41,695 bases of DNA from Candidatus Mediterraneibacter intestinavium (GCA_019119205.1 DWXK01000080.1:1-41695), one strand, 5' to 3'; counted from the first letter of the stretch, positions 1 to 7,630 are shown. Notes: generated by a model from the letters alone, not told the origin. A program made the numbers and translations.

Positions 1-647
1 CGGAGATCGCGTTTGCGGATCTGGATGACAACATGGAACTGGCAGAGGCGATGCTGAAATACGTCATCAGATATGTGCTTGAGAACGCGCCGGAGGAGAT
101 GGACTTCTTCAATTCCTTCGTGGACAAGGGGCTTCTGGACAGACTCCACAATGTGGTGAATTCAGACTTCGCGAGAGTGACATATACAGAGGCTGTTGAC
201 ATCCTCTCCAAGAACAACGATAAGTTTGAGTATAAAGTTTCCTGGGGATGCGATCTTCAGACAGAGCATGAGCGCTATCTGACAGAACAGGTTTACAAGA
301 GACCGGTGTTTGTGACTGATTATCCGAAGGAGATCAAGGCGTTCTATATGAAACAGAACGATGACGGGAAGACCGTGGCAGCAGTTGACTGTCTTGTGCC
401 GGGGATCGGTGAGATCATCGGCGGAAGCCAGAGAGAGGATGACTATGACAAACTTCTGAACCGGATGAAAGAACTGGGGCTCAAAGAGGAGGATTACAGC
501 TTCTATCTTGATCTGAGAAAATACGGTTCTACAAGACATGCGGGATTCGGACTTGGTTTTGAGAGGTGCGTGATGTACCTGACCGGAATGTCCAACATCC
601 GCGACGTGATCCCGTTCCCGAGAACGGTGAACAACTGCGAACTCTAA
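1..647 (+). CDS. asnS: Asparagine--tRNA ligase, C-terminal part (5' end outside window)
   Basis: This class II aminoacyl-tRNA synthetase charges tRNA-Asn with asparagine in the cytoplasm. The reading frame is open from the first bases, with codons for EIAFAD before the first ATG at 33, so the gene begins upstream and only about 214 residues are visible. The visible part is the end of the catalytic domain. It includes the segment [14 protein letters not shown] and the class II motif 3 region [15 protein letters not shown], which carries the ATP-binding arginine and is followed by IRDVIPFPR. The tail [15 protein letters not shown] is typical of AsnS rather than AspRS. It ends in TAA and is followed by a hairpin at 724-754. 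Family assignment is secure. Regulation cannot be seen because the promoter lies outside the window. Confidence 0.97.
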   Translation, partial: EIAFADLDDNMELAEAMLKYVIRYVLENAPEEMDFFNSFVDKGLLDRLHNVVNSDFARVTYTEAVDILSKNNDKFEYKVSWGCDLQTEHERYLTEQVYKRPVFVTDYPKEIKAFYMKQNDDGKTVAAVDCLVPGIGEIIGGSQREDDYDKLLNRMKELGLKEEDYSFYLDLRKYGSTRHAGFGLGFERCVMYLTGMSNIRDVIPFPRTVNNCEL

Positions 648-723
648 ACAGGAGCTGACATCAAGCTGCAGGCAGCAGATGGAAGGCAGGTCATATCAAG
701 AAACGATCATATCTAAAACAGGA

Positions 724-754
724 GGGCGAGGCAGCGAAAGTGCCGCGCCCTTTT
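724..754 (+). terminator. Probable intrinsic terminator after asnS
   Basis: A 10-pair stem with one mismatch (GGGCGAGGCA / TGCCGCGCCC, loop GCGAAAG) is followed by only four T residues. A second small hairpin, AGCCC/GGGCT, follows at 763-779. The short U tract makes termination strength uncertain. Confidence 0.5.
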
Positions 755-811
755 GCGCGATAAGCCCGGTGAGCGGGCTGACGTGCAGGGGATACGGAAA
801 GGGGAGACAGG

Positions 812-1888
812 ATGAGATTTATCCATATAGCGGACGTGCATCTTGGGGCAGAGCCGGATGCGGGAAAAGCATACAGTGAAGAGAGAGCGGGAGAACTGTG
901 GGAGACGCTGGAACGTGTTCTGAAGGTATGTGAGAAGGAGCAGACAGACCTTCTCCTGATCGCCGGTGACCTGTTCCACAGGCAGCCGCTGCTGCGAGAA
1001 TTAAAAGAAGTTAACTACCTCTTTTCCGAACTGACGCATACGCAGGTTGTCCTGATCGCCGGTAACCACGACTATATAAGGAAGGATTCCCATTACCGCA
1101 CATTCCAGTGGGCGGAGAATGTGCAGCCCCTCTTTGAGAGCAGGATGAACTGTGTGGAATTCCCGGAGTTTCAGACCAGTGTCTATGGGCTCAGCTATCA
1201 CAGCAGGGAGATCCGGGAACCTCTCTATGACCGATGCGGCGCCGGGGGGAGGCAGAAGTATGAGGTCCTCCTCGCCCACGGCGGCGATGAGAAACATATC
1301 CCGATCGACCGGAAAGCGCTGGCGAAGAGCGGGTTCGACTATATCGCGCTGGGGCATATCCATAAACCGCAGGTGCTGGAGCAAGACCGGATCATCTATG
1401 CGGGCGCGCTGGAGCCGGTCGACCAGAACGATGTCGGACCTCACGGATTCGTGCAGGGGGAGATCACAGACCGCGGAGTGAGGACAAAGTGGGTCCCGTT
1501 TGCCGAGAGGGAGTATATCCATCTGAAGGTCCGGGTGGATGAATCGGATACGGCAGGAAGTGTCCGAAAGAAAGTGGGTAAACTGAAAGATAAATATGAT
1601 AATAAAAATATTTTCAAGATCGTCCTGGTTGGAATCCGGGGAGCGGATGTGTCTCTGGACTGCGGGAGGATGGACGATGTGGGGAATATACTGGAGATCG
1701 TGGATGAGACCCGCAGGAAGTACGACCTTGAACGCCTGGCAAGAGAGAACTCCGGGAATCTGATCGGAAGGTTTATTGAAGAATTTGACAGCGCAGGATC
1801 GGGAGACGTGGCGGCGGACAGCCTGGAGGAGCAGGCGCTCAGCGAGGGATTGGAAGTCCTTCTGGATCATAAAGTGAGTCGGGAATAA
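812..1888 (+). CDS. Metallophosphoesterase, SbcD/YhaO-like DNA repair nuclease subunit
   Basis: Probable nuclease subunit of an SbcCD/Mre11-Rad50-like complex. It is a calcineurin-type metallophosphoesterase of 358 residues. All family metal-binding motifs are visible in order: DVHLG (8-12), GDLFH (52-56), GNHD (84-87), LAHGG (around H156) and GHIH (181-184). Together these would bind the two Mn ions that cut DNA ends. The C-terminal 150 residues form the cap/partner-binding region and are less conserved. The ATG at 812 follows GGAAAGGGGAGACAGG, a good ribosome binding site. The next gene starts 11 bases after the stop and encodes the ATPase partner, so the two form an operon. The size and partner fit YhaO/YhaN of Firmicutes better than classical E. 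coli SbcD/SbcC. The exact substrate is inferred. Confidence 0.88.
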   Translation: MRFIHIADVHLGAEPDAGKAYSEERAGELWETLERVLKVCEKEQTDLLLIAGDLFHRQPLLRELKEVNYLFSELTHTQVVLIAGNHDYIRKDSHYRTFQWAENVQPLFESRMNCVEFPEFQTSVYGLSYHSREIREPLYDRCGAGGRQKYEVLLAHGGDEKHIPIDRKALAKSGFDYIALGHIHKPQVLEQDRIIYAGALEPVDQNDVGPHGFVQGEITDRGVRTKWVPFAEREYIHLKVRVDESDTAGSVRKKVGKLKDKYDNKNIFKIVLVGIRGADVSLDCGRMDDVGNILEIVDETRRKYDLERLARENSGNLIGRFIEEFDSAGSGDVAADSLEEQALSEGLEVLLDHKVSRE

Positions 1889-1899
1889 GGGGGGCTGAT

Positions 1900-3588
1900 A
1901 TGAGGATCAGAGAATTGTACCTGAAGAATTTCGGGAAATTTTCAGAACAGCATTTTTATATACAGAACGGCATACAGGTCATTTACGGGGAAAATGAGTT
2001 TGGGAAGTCAACACTCCACGCTTTCATCCGGGCTATGTTCTTCGGGATGGAGCGGGGCAGGGGACGTGCCGCGGGAAAGGATGCGTTCAGCAGGTTTGAG
2101 CCCTGGGAGAATCCGAACTATTATGCGGGCGTGATGCGATTTGAGTGCGGCGGGAGAAACTTCCGGCTGGAGCGGAGTTTCGACCGGATCTCAAAACATG
2201 CCTCCCTCATCTGCGAGGATGACGGGGAAGAACTGTCTGTGGAGGATGGGGATCTGGATATGCTGCTGGGCGGGATCACTCCGTCAGAGTTTGACAGCAC
2301 AGTATCTGTGGGACAGCTCATGGCGAGACCGGGACAGGAACTGTCTGAAACGCTGAAGAATTATGCGGCGAACTATTATGAGACCGGCGGCGGAGAGATC
2401 GATCTGAACGGCGCGCTCTCGGATCTGAAGGAGAGGCGCAGGGAAGTGGAGCGGGACCTGAAAGCGGAACAGCAGAAACAGGAAGAGAAACGGCGAAGCC
2501 TGGCTCAGGAGTGCATATACCTGGAGCGGGATATGGAGAAGCTCAAAAGCGAGTTTGAAGAAAAGCGTTCCGCTGCAGAGAAGGCGGAAAAGCGTGAGGC
2601 GGCAGAACAGGATGAGGAGCGCAGGATAGCCGAACAGGCACGAAGAAAGAACGGATACGTGTCAGGCAGGAATGTGCCGGGAAGAAATGCGTCAGGCAGG
2701 AACGCGGGAAAACAGGCGGGGGATATTCCGTCGCGGAAAAATTTTCTGCCGGGAGTGATCTGCCTGCTGATCGGGATCCTCGGGCTCCTGGGAGCACAGT
2801 TCGTGCCGGGACCGGGGCTGGGTTCCGGGAGTGTGGTCCCTCTGGTGGTCCGCATCCTTTCTGTGCTGGTGCTCCTCGCCGGAGCAGTCCTGCTGACAGC
2901 CGGACTGAGGAGAAAGAGTGGAAATGCGGCGGGGGCAGAAGAAAGAGTTTCTGATACCGGGGAAGCAGAGGAGCGGGAGCCGCGTCTGGAAATGTACCGG
3001 AAGCAGCGGGAACAGCTTCGCTGGGAACTTACGAGGATACGGGCGGAGTGGAAAGAGAAGAAGATCCGTCTGGAGAACCTCAGGGAGGAGGAAGAAGAAT
3101 TCCTCCAGAGCGACAGGGAGAAGAGTCTGCTGAGGAGGAGAGCGGCGATCCTGCTCGCAGAGGAAAAGATCCGGTCTGCCGCCGGGAAGCTGGGGCAGCA
3201 GACATCCAATTTTCTGAACCGGCGCGCCTCTGAGATATTTGCTGAACTCACCGAAGGAAAATACCGGGGGATCGAGGCGGACGAACGCCTCGAGATCGCA
3301 GTCTGGGACGGGGAACGGCGTGTCAGGGCGGAACAGCTCAGCAGGGGTACCCTGGAACAGATCTACTTTTCGATACGAATGGCAGCGGCGGAACTCCTCC
3401 AGGAGGAACCCATGCCGGTGATCCTGGACGACACATTTGTATTTTATGATGACAAAAGGCTGGAATCTGCGCTAAAATGGTTGAGGAGACAGGAGAGACA
3501 GGTTATAATATTTACCTGTCAAAGAAGAGAAGGGGAAATGTTACATGAAGATAGAACTGCCAAGGAAGGTATTGATGATCATCAATAA
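1900..3588 (+). CDS. AAA/ABC-type ATPase, SbcC/YhaN-like, with internal membrane hairpin
   Basis: Partner ATPase of the preceding phosphoesterase, with a Rad50/SMC-like split ATPase head. The N-terminal half carries Walker A GENEFGKST (30-38) and a Q-loop region. Highly charged Glu/Arg/Lys-rich coiled coil follows (about 165-280 and 345-440). The C-terminal half has the ABC-signature equivalent LSRGT (480-484) and Walker B VILDD (507-511). At 562 residues it is far shorter than SbcC or YhaN, which are near 1000. Two hydrophobic stretches at about 282-300 and 311-336 interrupt the coiled coil and look like a membrane hairpin, so the complex may be membrane attached. The start follows AAGGGGGGCTGAT. 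The last 44 bases overlap the start of cca, suggesting coupled translation. Confidence 0.85.
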   Translation: MRIRELYLKNFGKFSEQHFYIQNGIQVIYGENEFGKSTLHAFIRAMFFGMERGRGRAAGKDAFSRFEPWENPNYYAGVMRFECGGRNFRLERSFDRISKHASLICEDDGEELSVEDGDLDMLLGGITPSEFDSTVSVGQLMARPGQELSETLKNYAANYYETGGGEIDLNGALSDLKERRREVERDLKAEQQKQEEKRRSLAQECIYLERDMEKLKSEFEEKRSAAEKAEKREAAEQDEERRIAEQARRKNGYVSGRNVPGRNASGRNAGKQAGDIPSRKNFLPGVICLLIGILGLLGAQFVPGPGLGSGSVVPLVVRILSVLVLLAGAVLLTAGLRRKSGNAAGAEERVSDTGEAEEREPRLEMYRKQREQLRWELTRIRAEWKEKKIRLENLREEEEEFLQSDREKSLLRRRAAILLAEEKIRSAAGKLGQQTSNFLNRRASEIFAELTEGKYRGIEADERLEIAVWDGERRVRAEQLSRGTLEQIYFSIRMAAAELLQEEPMPVILDDTFVFYDDKRLESALKWLRRQERQVIIFTCQRREGEMLHEDRTAKEGIDDHQ

Positions 3589-4879
3589 CCTGCAGCTCCA
3601 TGGCTATGAGGCTTTCGCGGTAGGCGGCTGTGTCCGGGACTCGATCCTTGCGCGGCGGCCGGAGGACTGGGACATCACCACGTCGGCGAAGCCGGAGGAG
3701 ATAAAGAAGCTGTTCCGGAAGACAGTGGATACCGGGATCGAACACGGCACGGTCACGGTACTCCTGGGGAAGGACAGCTTTGAGGTGACGACATACCGCG
3801 TCGACGGGGCGTATGAAGACAGCCGGCACCCGAAGGAGGTGCGCTTCACGAACCGTCTGGAGGAAGACTTAAGACGCCGGGACTTTACCATCAATGCGAT
3901 GGCATACAATGATGAAGTCCGGCTGGTTGACGTGTTCGGCGGGATGAAGGACCTGAACCGGCACAGGATCCGCTGTGTGGGAGACCCGGAAGAGCGTTTT
4001 TCGGAAGATGCGCTCCGTATCCTCCGGGCAGTCCGCTTCTCGGCGCAGCTTAATTTCCCGATCGAGAAGAACACGGCTGCGGCGGTGAAAAAGCTGGCGC
4101 CCACGTTGAAGAATATCAGCGCGGAGAGGATACGGACTGAGCTGGTAAAGCTTCTTATATCAGCACATCCGGAGCGGATCCAGGATGCGTACATGCTCGG
4201 GATCACGAAGGTTATCCTGCCGGAGTGGGACGCCATGGTCGGCGTCACGCAGAACACGCCCCACCACAAATATGATGTGGCGGACCACACGCTCCATGCA
4301 CTGAAAAACATTAAGCGGGACAAGATCCTGCGACTGACCATTCTGTTCCACGATATGGGAAAACCGGCGATGAAGACGACAGATGAGGACGGGCGCGACC
4401 ATTTCAAAGGGCATGCCCTGGTCAGTGAGGAGATCGCCAGAAAGATCATGCGCAGGCTGAAGTTTGACAACGATACCATAAAGACTGTCACAAGACTGGT
4501 CTGCTATCATGATTACCGGATCGAAGCCACCCCGCAGAACGTGCGGAGAGCGATGAACCGGATCGGCGTGGAGCTGTTCCCGTATTATCTTGCGGTGAGG
4601 ATGGCGGATGTAAAAGCGCAGAGTCCATATAAAAGAAGAAAAAAGATCGAGAATATCATAGAGATGCGCCGGATCTACAGAGAAGTCCTGCAGAACGGAG
4701 AGTGCGTGACCCTGCGCCAGCTCGCGGTGGGCGGAAGAGAACTGATGGCGCTCGGGATGAAACCGGGGCGCGAGATCGGCAGTATGCTGAGCGAACTGCT
4801 GGAATACGTGATCGACGACCCGTCGCGCAACACGAAAGAGATCTTGTGCGGATATGTAAAAGAAAAGCTTGGTTTATAG
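3545..4879 (+). CDS. cca: CCA-adding tRNA nucleotidyltransferase with HD domain
   Basis: Adds or repairs the 3' CCA end of tRNAs (class II nucleotidyltransferase; 444 residues). The polymerase head shows GGCVRD (27-32), the catalytic pair DWD (41-43), RRDFTINAM (111-119) and the ribose/base-selecting ERFSEDALRILRAVRFS region (150-166). A C-terminal HD phosphohydrolase-type domain follows with FHDMGKP (H269, D270) and a further CYHDYR motif. The family is well known, but whether this protein adds C, A or all three bases cannot be told by eye, because Clostridia may split these activities. The ATG at 3545 lies inside the end of the ATPase gene (44-base overlap) and is preceded by AAGGGGAAATGTTAC. 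It ends in TAG. No U-tract terminator follows before the coat gene. Confidence 0.95.
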   Translation: MKIELPRKVLMIINNLQLHGYEAFAVGGCVRDSILARRPEDWDITTSAKPEEIKKLFRKTVDTGIEHGTVTVLLGKDSFEVTTYRVDGAYEDSRHPKEVRFTNRLEEDLRRRDFTINAMAYNDEVRLVDVFGGMKDLNRHRIRCVGDPEERFSEDALRILRAVRFSAQLNFPIEKNTAAAVKKLAPTLKNISAERIRTELVKLLISAHPERIQDAYMLGITKVILPEWDAMVGVTQNTPHHKYDVADHTLHALKNIKRDKILRLTILFHDMGKPAMKTTDEDGRDHFKGHALVSEEIARKIMRRLKFDNDTIKTVTRLVCYHDYRIEATPQNVRRAMNRIGVELFPYYLAVRMADVKAQSPYKRRKKIENIIEMRRIYREVLQNGECVTLRQLAVGGRELMALGMKPGREIGSMLSELLEYVIDDPSRNTKEILCGYVKEKLGL

Positions 4880-4908
4880 CATACTCGGGCTGTCCCTGTC
4901 ATACATTA
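4878..4908 (+). promoter_or_regulatory. Sporulation sigma E / sigma K-like promoter for cotS
   Basis: CATACATTA at 4900-4908 matches the sigma K -10 consensus CATANNNTA and is close to the sigma E -10 CATACAAT. An AC dinucleotide lies 15 bases upstream (4883-4884), as expected for sigma K. The sigma E reading gives AGCATACT, 14 bases, then CATACATT. A mother-cell promoter fits a coat-type gene. It overlaps the end of cca. Confidence 0.5.
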
Positions 4909-4917
4909 GAAAGAACA

Positions 4918-4947
4918 TGAACGCAGCTTTACAGAAGGCTGCGTTCA
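4918..4947 (+). other. Perfect 10-bp hairpin in the cotS leader
   Basis: TGAACGCAGC and GCTGCGTTCA form a perfect stem around a 10-base loop. No U tract follows on the plus strand, so it is not a standard terminator of cca. It would lie at the 5' end of a transcript from the promoter at 4878-4908 and may protect or structure that leader. Confidence 0.5.
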
Positions 4948-5008
4948 CGGGAAAGCAGCGGGGCGGATGAGGGCGTCCGTTCCCTTTTCGCAGAGACAGG
5001 GGGCAGCC

Positions 5009-6025
5009 ATGAGAGAGTATGAACTGGAAGTATTGGAACAGTATGATATGGAGGTAAAAGGCACCCGAAAGATAAGGGGTGCGTTTTTTTGCGATACAAG
5101 TGAGGGCGCGATGATCCTCAAAGAGACGAGGGTCTCAGAAAAGCGCGCTGCCATTATGTATATCATCCTGAGCCGGCTGGAGACGGAAGGGGATCTGCAG
5201 GTCGATACGCCGGTATTTTCCAGGGAAGGCTCCCTGGTCGTTTCTTCCCGCGAGGGCAGGAAATATATGCTCAAGAAATGGTTCTCGGGCAGAGAGTGTG
5301 ACATGAAAAGAGAGTCTGAGATCGTGGGCGCGGCAGAGACGCTGGCGGGACTGCATAGAAAACTTCATTGGAATCCGTCGGCGGGGAGTGAGGGGATAAA
5401 CTGTCCGGCTGCGGAGCGGACTCCGTTGGAGGAAATGCTGCGGCATAACAGGGAGATGAAGAAGGTCCGTTCGTTTATCCGGGGCAGAGTCGCGAAAAAT
5501 GAGTTTGAATATCTCTATCTGGAGAGTTTTGAAAAAATGTATGCGATCGCGGAGCGTGTGACACGGCGCATGGAAGCATCCGGGTGTTCTGAGCTGTTTC
5601 GGCAGAGCAGGCGGGAGAAATGTATGGTGCATGGCGATTATAATTACCATAACCTGATCATGCTCCCCCAGGGCTCAGCTGTAACGAATTTTGAACATGC
5701 CAGGATAGACATACAGGCATCAGATATGTGTTATTTCTTACGGAAAGTCATGGAAAAGTGTCATTGGAAACAAAAACTTGGCGAAGAGATACTCGGGGCA
5801 TATGAAGAAAACAGACATATGGCAGCGCTGGAGAGAGAGTATATCGGCCTCATCCTGGCTTACCCGGAAAAGTTCTGGAAGACAGCGAGCAGCTACGCCC
5901 GTTCCAATAAGGCATGGCTGCCGGAAAAGAGCGTGGAGAAACTGCAGACAGCGGTAAGGCAGACGGAAGAGAAAGAAGCATTTCTGGAGAGCGTATTTTC
6001 CATGGATCTTCGGAAGCAAATGTAA
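5009..6025 (+). CDS. CotS/YsxE/YutH-family spore coat kinase-like protein
   Basis: Protein of the CotS/CotI family, which has an aminoglycoside-phosphotransferase-like kinase fold and is found in spore coats. The start at 5009 (338 residues) is preferred because AGGGGGCAGCC sits just before it. An upstream in-frame ATG at 4967 would add 14 unconserved residues. The Brenner-type catalytic loop HGDYNYHN is at 208-215 with Asp210. The following metal-binding motif, usually a DFD/DFG-like triad, reads NFE here (VTNFEHARID), so activity is doubtful. The motif DMCYFLRKVMEK after it is typical of the family. A sigma E/K-like promoter lies upstream, and the gene precedes a sporulation cluster. A terminator-like hairpin lies inside the gene at 5061-5090. 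The coat role is inferred from the family. Confidence 0.82.
   Translation: MREYELEVLEQYDMEVKGTRKIRGAFFCDTSEGAMILKETRVSEKRAAIMYIILSRLETEGDLQVDTPVFSREGSLVVSSREGRKYMLKKWFSGRECDMKRESEIVGAAETLAGLHRKLHWNPSAGSEGINCPAAERTPLEEMLRHNREMKKVRSFIRGRVAKNEFEYLYLESFEKMYAIAERVTRRMEASGCSELFRQSRREKCMVHGDYNYHNLIMLPQGSAVTNFEHARIDIQASDMCYFLRKVMEKCHWKQKLGEEILGAYEENRHMAALEREYIGLILAYPEKFWKTASSYARSNKAWLPEKSVEKLQTAVRQTEEKEAFLESVFSMDLRKQM
5061..5090 (+). other. Terminator-like hairpin inside cotS
   Basis: GCACCC (5061-5066) and GGGTGC (5077-5082) close a 10-base loop and are followed by G and seven T residues. It has the form of an intrinsic terminator but lies about 50 bases inside the coding sequence. It is also the first hairpin with a U tract downstream of cca. 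Confidence 0.4.
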
Positions 6026-6058
6026 CAGTCTGAGAACGCAGAAAAAGCGGGAAACTGC

Positions 6059-6087
6059 TTGACAAACCCCTGTGAAACCGTTATAAC
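6059..6087 (+). promoter_or_regulatory. Strong sigma A promoter for hup
   Basis: TTGACA (6059-6064), a 17-base spacer and TATAAC (6082-6087) predict a transcript start near 6094, giving a leader of about 94 bases before the HU start codon. The spacing is ideal and eleven of twelve hexamer bases match consensus. Confidence 0.85.
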
Positions 6088-6150
6088 AATACATAAGGGC
6101 GGAACCATGTGGACGCAGGAAAATGGGCGCCTTTGAAAAACAAGAAATAA

Positions 6151-6168
6151 ATTGTATGCCGATACAAT
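6151..6168 (+). repeat. Inverted repeat just upstream of the hup ribosome binding site
   Basis: ATTGTAT-GCCG-ATACAAT has perfect 7-base arms and a 4-base centre. It lies in the hup leader directly before AAGAGGAGG. It could be an operator or a small RNA hairpin next to the ribosome binding site. Confidence 0.55.
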
Positions 6169-6187
6169 TAAGAGGAGGAAATTATCC

Positions 6188-6460
6188 ATGAACAAAACAG
6201 AATTAGTAGCAGCAGTAGCTGAGCAGGCAGAAATTTCTAAGAAAGATGCGGAAAAAGCTCTGAAAGCTTTTGTTGATGTTGTCACAGAGCAGCTGAAAGC
6301 CGGAGACAAGGTTCAGCTTGTTGGATTCGGTACATTTGAAGTGAGCGAGAGAGCTGCAAGAGAGGGAAGAAATCCTCAGACAGGAAAGACAATGAAGATC
6401 GCAGCATGCAAAGCTCCGAAGTTCAAAGCAGGAAAAGCTTTAAAGGATGCTATCAACTAG
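6188..6460 (+). CDS. hup: HU family DNA-binding protein
   Basis: Histone-like nucleoid protein that bends and compacts DNA as a dimer. It has 90 residues, the usual HU length. Visible family marks are [12 protein letters not shown] at the N-terminus, the signature GFGTFEV (46-52), and the DNA-intercalating arm with RNPQTGK (61-67), where Pro63 kinks DNA. The end [13 protein letters not shown] is also typical. The start at 6188 follows AGAGGAGGAAATTATCC. The longer frame from 6152 would begin with a non-family tail and no ribosome binding site. It has its own strong sigma A promoter, a symmetric leader element and a near-perfect terminator, so it is a separate highly expressed unit. In related genomes it commonly heads the rqcP-yabP cluster, as here. 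Confidence 0.97.
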   Translation: MNKTELVAAVAEQAEISKKDAEKALKAFVDVVTEQLKAGDKVQLVGFGTFEVSERAAREGRNPQTGKTMKIAACKAPKFKAGKALKDAIN

Positions 6461-6504
6461 TTTGAGATTTCGTTCATAGACGATAGATGTGAATATGTAA
6501 GACG

Positions 6505-6542
6505 GGCACTTACAATGCAGACATACATTGTAAGTGCCTTTT
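6505..6542 (+). terminator. Intrinsic terminator after hup
   Basis: A perfect 13-pair stem, GGCACTTACAATG / CATTGTAAGTGCC, has an 8-base loop and is followed by TTTT. Confidence 0.9.
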
Positions 6543-6644
6543 GTGATTCGGCAGATGTGTTTGCGGGGGTACGTCACAGCGGAGCCTTCGTGAATGCTTT
6601 TACGTCTGCGGCTGCACAGCGCTGCGGACGGGAAAGGGGAAGAT

Positions 6645-6884
6645 ATGAGACTGGATAAATTCCTGAAAGTGTCCAGACTGATCAAGAGAAGGACGGTCGC
6701 CAACGAGGCATGCGACGCGGGGCGCGTTATGGTGAACGGGAAGGCGGCGAAGGCTTCGGTGAAAGTAAAACCGGGGGATATCATCGAGATCCAGTTCGGG
6801 ACCAGAACAGTAAAAGTGGAAGTGCTCGCGCTGCAGGATACGACAAAAAAAGAAGAAGCAAAAGAACTGTTTAAATATTTATAG
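6645..6884 (+). CDS. rqcP: S4-domain RNA-binding protein RqcP (YabO)
   Basis: Small S4-fold RNA-binding protein of 79 residues. The B. subtilis homologue RqcP binds stalled 50S subunits with RqcH and helps add alanine tails in ribosome quality control. The sequence starts MRLDKFLKVSRLIKRRTVAN and continues with the S4 elements DAGRVMVNGK and VKPGDIIEI. The start at 6645 is set by AAAGGGGAAGAT. The upstream extension to 6594 is not conserved and lacks a ribosome binding site. It precedes yabP, yabQ and divIC exactly as in Bacillus, which supports the assignment. The stop overlaps a sigma E-like promoter for yabP. Function in this organism is inferred from the family. Confidence 0.92.
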   Translation: MRLDKFLKVSRLIKRRTVANEACDAGRVMVNGKAAKASVKVKPGDIIEIQFGTRTVKVEVLALQDTTKKEEAKELFKYL

Positions 6885-6913
6885 TCATAGATGCGTACAA
6901 CCCTTCATAGTAT
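6884..6913 (+). promoter_or_regulatory. Sigma E-like sporulation promoter for yabPQ
   Basis: GTCATAGA (6884-6891), 14 bases, then CATAGTAT (6906-6913). The Bacillus sigma E consensus is GTCATATT-N14-CATACAAT, and six of eight bases match in each element. yabP is a mother-cell sigma E gene in Bacillus. The -35 overlaps the rqcP stop codon. Confidence 0.6.
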
Positions 6914-6920
6914 ATAGAAG

Positions 6921-6961
6921 AGTTTCCCGGAAGATCCGGGGAGGGATGTTCCGCGGAAACT
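6921..6961 (+). other. Alternative hairpins in the yabP leader
   Basis: AGTTTCC (6921-6927) can pair with GGAAACT (6955-6961). CCCGGA (6926-6931) can instead pair with TCCGGG (6935-6940). The two stems share bases and are mutually exclusive. The leader would start near 6920. A functional switch is only a possibility. Confidence 0.35.
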
Positions 6962-6989
6962 GGGAAATGCAGAGAGAAGGGGGACGCGT

Positions 6990-7277
6990 ATGGAAGAGCA
7001 GCGGATCGCGAAGGCACACAAGCTTGTGGTCAATAACAGAAAAACGAGTATGGTGACAGGAGTGCTGGATGTCCTTTCGTTTGACCTCAATGAGATCCTG
7101 CTCGAGACAGAGCAGGGGATGCTCATGGTAAAAGGGACCGATCTTCACGTTAACAGACTGAGTGTGGAGAAGGGCGAGGTGGACCTGTCCGGCAATATTG
7201 ACAGCATCGCTTATTCCAGCAGCACGGCTCAGACCGGAAAACAGGGGGAGAATTTCTTCTCCAGGCTGTTCCGGTAG
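6990..7277 (+). CDS. yabP: Sporulation protein YabP
   Basis: Small protein of 95 residues matching the YabP family of endospore formers (YabP/YqfC superfamily), made in the mother cell. The family pattern is clear: HKLVVNNRKTSMVTGVLDV, then SFDLNEILLETEQGMLMVKG and HVNRLSVEKGEVDLSGNID. It has no signal peptide or membrane segment. The start follows GAAGGGGGACGCGT. The gene lies between rqcP and yabQ, as in Bacillus, and has a sigma E-like promoter at 6884-6913. Its molecular role is not known. In Bacillus it is linked with yabQ, which is needed for the spore cortex. Confidence 0.92.
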   Translation: MEEQRIAKAHKLVVNNRKTSMVTGVLDVLSFDLNEILLETEQGMLMVKGTDLHVNRLSVEKGEVDLSGNIDSIAYSSSTAQTGKQGENFFSRLFR

Positions 7278-7288
7278 GGAGGAGTCAG

Positions 7289-7630
7289 ATGCCGGGGATC
7301 GGAACAGAGGCGGCGGTCTTTCTCTACGCGGGGCTTTCGGGTATGACGGTTTTCTTTGCCTACCGGATACTCGGGTGTATACGGAAGATCCTGCCGCACA
7401 GCAGTGCGGCGGTCGGAGCGGAGGATATCCTCTTCTGGACAGGGGCGAGCGGATACCTGTTTTACTGTATGTATATCACAACATATGGAAGTATAAGATG
7501 GTATTTTGTGCTGGGAATCCTGAGCGGTATTTTCGCGGCATATTTTCTGGTTTTGCTGGTGCGGAAACTGGCGGGGGATTTTTTTGTAAAATCCAAGAAA
7601 AACCTTGAAAAGTCTGCGGAAAAAAGATAG
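7289..7630 (+). CDS. yabQ: Spore cortex biosynthesis protein YabQ
   Basis: Membrane protein of 113 residues with three predicted membrane segments at about 7-28, 45-66 and 70-92, followed by a basic tail (KSKKNLEKSAEKR). In Bacillus YabQ localises to the forespore outer membrane and is needed for cortex formation. Assignment rests on the membrane layout and its fixed place after yabP and before divIC, plus family-like residues such as FWTGASGYLFYCMY. It is shorter than the Bacillus protein, which is about 200 residues. The ribosome binding site GGAGGAGTCAG lies in the 11-base gap after yabP, so both genes share one transcript. Confidence 0.85.
   Translation: MPGIGTEAAVFLYAGLSGMTVFFAYRILGCIRKILPHSSAAVGAEDILFWTGASGYLFYCMYITTYGSIRWYFVLGILSGIFAAYFLVLLVRKLAGDFFVKSKKNLEKSAEKR

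Noticed and set aside
1001-1870. Long open frame on the minus strand opposite the SbcD-like gene (and similar ones opposite cca, spoIIE, ftsH and others)
   Set aside because: It lies fully inside a gene with clear catalytic motifs, has no ribosome binding site or recognisable domain, and is explained by codon composition.
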